Of a stretch of 6,130 nt of DNA, positions 4,454-6,130 are shown piece after piece. The stretch is from an uncultured Collinsella sp. Lineage in GTDB: Bacteria > Actinomycetota > Coriobacteriia > Coriobacteriales > Coriobacteriaceae. Where the stretch lies: the NCBI GenBank assembly GCA_902492545.1, contig CABULX010000122.1, forward strand, positions 1-6,130. Reading direction: 5' to 3'. How positions within the stretch are numbered: position 1 is the first letter of the stretch; each line of letters opens with the position of its first letter. The notes beneath the pieces were generated by a model that worked only from the letters and a program-made list of their open reading frames with translations, had not been told where the DNA came from and did not search any database. The position numbers and the translations under genes were made by a program.

Positions 4454-5185
4454 ATGGCGATCGGAGCGCGTAAGCAACCGCTGTACGATCAGCTGGTCGA
4501 TATTCTGACCGAAAAGATCGACCATGAATATCGCGCCGGTGACATGATTCCTTCCGAGCGCGAACTTTCGGAGCGCTATGGTCTCTCGCGCACTACAGTA
4601 CGCCTGGCTCTGCAGGAACTGGAGCGTTTAGGACTGGTGGTTCGGCAGCACGGTCGCGGTACCTTTGTGACCGACCGTTCGGCAAAGGCAACCAATCTTA
4701 TGCAGTCCTACAGCTTTACCGAGCAGATGCGCGCGATGGGTCGAGAACCCGAGACCACGATTCTCGAGTTTTGCGAGATGGAGGCCGATAAGAATCTGGC
4801 CGAGCATATGGGATTGCGCATCGGTGATCGCATTTTTAAGCTCAAGCGCCTTCGTTCTGCCGACAATATGCCCATGATGGTCGAACGCAGCTATCTACCG
4901 GTTCGTCAATTTCTGTCCCTAAAGCGACCGCTGTTGGAGCGTAAGCCGCTTTACGATGTGATTGAGCAGGACTTTCAGCAAAAGATTCGCGTGGCCGAAG
5001 AGGAGTTCTATGCGAGCATAGCCCGTCCCACCGATGCCCACCTTTTGGGAATTGTCGAGGGCTCGCCTGTGCTCGATTTGGTCAGGACTACGTATAACGA
5101 GTCAAACGAGGTTGTGGAGTATACACTCTCGGTTGCTCGTGCCGATCAGTTTAAATACAAGGTTTATCACCAGCGCAACGTTTAG
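4454..5185 (+). CDS. GntR-family (HutC subfamily) transcriptional repressor
   Basis: A 243-residue DNA-binding protein. Residues 9-73 form the GntR winged helix-turn-helix, with PSERELSERYGLSRTTVR (33-50), ALQELERLGLVVRQHGRGTFV following. Residues about 86-238 are a UTRA effector domain, including the LKRLRSADNMPMMVERSYLP segment (130-149); the arginines (132, 134) and E144 match positions that bind sugar phosphate in relatives such as B. subtilis NagR. Length is typical. The start is supported by AAGGGAGG (4441-4448) 5 bases upstream. The gene stands between the PTS operon and agaS, and the same operator-like sequence precedes both, so it is probably their local repressor, released by an amino-sugar phosphate (AgaR2-like role). 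No ACTGGT site is seen at its own promoter. Confidence 0.9.
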   Translation: MAIGARKQPLYDQLVDILTEKIDHEYRAGDMIPSERELSERYGLSRTTVRLALQELERLGLVVRQHGRGTFVTDRSAKATNLMQSYSFTEQMRAMGREPETTILEFCEMEADKNLAEHMGLRIGDRIFKLKRLRSADNMPMMVERSYLPVRQFLSLKRPLLERKPLYDVIEQDFQQKIRVAEEEFYASIARPTDAHLLGIVEGSPVLDLVRTTYNESNEVVEYTLSVARADQFKYKVYHQRNV

Positions 5186-5224
5186 CGCCTCCAGTGTTTT
5201 CATGTGATGATTCTTTGCATTTAA

Positions 5225-5238
5225 CTGGTTACTACCAG
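5225..5238. promoter_or_regulatory. GntR/HutC-type operator upstream of agaS
   Basis: CTGGT-TACT-ACCAG is a 5-bp dyad, and its last 13 bases are identical to 933-945 upstream of the PTS operon. TGGTTA (5226-5231) and TAACCA (5240-5245) add an overlapping second dyad. It lies 16 bases before the agaS -10, covering the expected -35 region, so a bound repressor would block RNA polymerase. Confidence 0.7.
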
Positions 5239-5254
5239 ATAACCAACCGAAGTG

Positions 5255-5260
5255 TATAAT
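5255..5260 (+). promoter_or_regulatory. -10 element of the agaS promoter
   Basis: A perfect TATAAT lies 39 bases before the agaS start codon. A good -35 is not seen at the right distance; TTACTA (5229-5234), inside the operator, is the nearest candidate with a 20-base spacer. Transcription would start near 5267, leaving a short leader of about 33 bases. Confidence 0.6.
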
Positions 5261-5299
5261 TGCACGTCAGAGGATTACTTCTAGAGAGAGGTATTAGAA

Positions 5300-6130
5300 A
5301 TGTTCGAGAAGAGTGTCGAGGAGCTCACCGAGCTCGGCGCCCAGATCACCACGGCCGAGATTGCTCAGCAGCCCGAGCTTTGGCGTGATACGCTCAACAT
5401 CTATCGCGAGAACAAGGAGGCCATCGAGGCCTTCCTGGCCGAGGCTCGCGCTATGGGCGAGGGTCGTCTGTCCGTTGTCTTCACCGGTGCCGGTACGTCC
5501 GACTACGTTGGCGATACCTGCGCCCCGTACCTGCGTCACGCTGGCAACACTGATCTCTACGACTTTAAGCCCATCGCCACGACCGACATCGTGAGCGCCC
5601 CGCGCGACTTCCTGCGCGCCGAGGATCCCACGCTCGTGGTTTCCTTTGCCCGCTCTGGCAACAGCCCCGAGAGCCTTGCCGCCGTTGCCGTTGCCAAGGA
5701 GCTCGTCCACAACGTCAAGTTCCTCAACATCACTTGCGCTCCCGAGGGCAAGCTCGCCGTCGAGTCTGCCAATGATCCCAACGCGCTGACGTTGCTCATT
5801 CCGCGCGCCAACGACAAGGGCTTCGCCATGACCGGTTCTTATTCCTGCATGACCCTGCTCTCCACCCTTATTTTCGACACTGCCTCTGACGAGCAGAAGG
5901 CCGAGTGGGTCGAGACGATTGCCAAGATGGGCGAGGAGGTCATCTCCCGTGAGCCCGAGATCGCCGATTACCTGGCTGGCGACTTCAACCGCGTGACCTA
6001 CTTGGGTTCTGGCTCCTTCGGTGGCCTTGCCCAGGAGAGCCAGCTCAAGATCCTTGAGCTCGCTCACGGTCTGGTCGCTACTTCCTACGACACCTCCATG
6101 GGCTATCGTCACGGACCTAAGTCCTTCGTC
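5300..6130 (+). CDS. agaS: AgaS, galactosamine-6-phosphate deaminase/isomerase (5' part)
   Basis: The frame opens at ATG 5300 and stays open to the end of the window (277 codons), so the 3' end is cut off; family members are about 385-390 residues. Product: a cytoplasmic SIS-domain enzyme converting galactosamine-6-phosphate to tagatose-6-phosphate and ammonia. SIS motifs are clear: VVFTGAGTSDYVG (59-71) and VVSFARSGNSPES (113-125) in the first domain, GFAMTGSYSCM (174-184) as in AgaS and GlmS-like proteins, then YLGSGSFGGLAQESQLKILEL (from 234) and YDTSMGYRHGPKSF (263-276) in the second. The last motif separates AgaS from GlmS, which also has an N-terminal glutaminase domain absent here. GAGAGAGG (5284-5291) lies 8 bases before the ATG. 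It has its own promoter and a GntR operator, so it is a separate unit co-regulated with the PTS. A GlmS-like or fructoselysine-type SIS enzyme is a less likely alternative. Confidence 0.93.
   Translation, partial: MFEKSVEELTELGAQITTAEIAQQPELWRDTLNIYRENKEAIEAFLAEARAMGEGRLSVVFTGAGTSDYVGDTCAPYLRHAGNTDLYDFKPIATTDIVSAPRDFLRAEDPTLVVSFARSGNSPESLAAVAVAKELVHNVKFLNITCAPEGKLAVESANDPNALTLLIPRANDKGFAMTGSYSCMTLLSTLIFDTASDEQKAEWVETIAKMGEEVISREPEIADYLAGDFNRVTYLGSGSFGGLAQESQLKILELAHGLVATSYDTSMGYRHGPKSFV

Noticed and set aside
5294..6112. Antisense 272-codon ORF opposite agaS
   Set aside because: The + strand frame from 5300 has unmistakable SIS and AgaS motifs but no stop inside the window; the antisense frame is only its shadow.

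Overview
The window looks like chromosomal DNA from a moderately GC-rich, Gram-positive gut actinobacterium of the Coriobacteriia, with Collinsella or a close relative as the best guess. This rests on strongly GC-ending codons, the style of the ribosome binding sites, and a mannose-family PTS combined with an agaS gene. It is an inference; no rRNA or other marker gene is present. All supported genes lie on the + strand.

Layout. Positions 1-417 hold the 3' end of an unrelated gene, possibly a SurA-type secreted chaperone, closed by a strong symmetric hairpin terminator (460-494). About 570 bases follow without a gene (495-1061). This stretch is AT-richer and dense in inverted and direct repeats: a CGGT(A/G)AACGGTCGA motif present twice, a near-consensus cre/LacI-type operator, other palindromes, a GntR-type operator, and a leader RNA that can pair with the first ribosome binding site. 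A five-gene operon follows: EIIA (1062-1505), a small YajC-like membrane protein (1505-1786), EIIB (1823-2305), EIIC (2396-3196) and EIID (3186-4268). Together these encode a complete mannose/fructose/sorbose-family PTS permease, most like the N-acetylgalactosamine/galactosamine (Aga) type. A textbook GAAA-loop terminator ends it (4335-4373). Then comes a GntR/HutC-family repressor gene (4454-5185) and, after a 114-base promoter region, the first 277 codons of agaS (5300 to the window end). AgaS is the galactosamine-6-phosphate deaminase/isomerase.

How the genes work together. EIIA and EIIB relay phosphate from HPr to an amino sugar carried by EIIC/EIID. The sugar phosphate would then be deaminated and isomerised by AgaS to tagatose-6-phosphate; deacetylase, kinase and aldolase genes are presumably outside the window. 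The same 13-base sequence TGGTTACTACCAG, containing the palindrome TGGT-N5-CCA / CTGGT-N4-ACCAG, sits upstream of both the PTS operon and agaS. The simplest model is that the GntR protein encoded between them represses both units and is released by a sugar phosphate.

Most unusual features: the YajC-like gene translationally coupled inside a PTS operon; an EIID with an acidic insert of about 80 residues that includes a 10-residue tandem repeat; and the long, repeat-rich control region.
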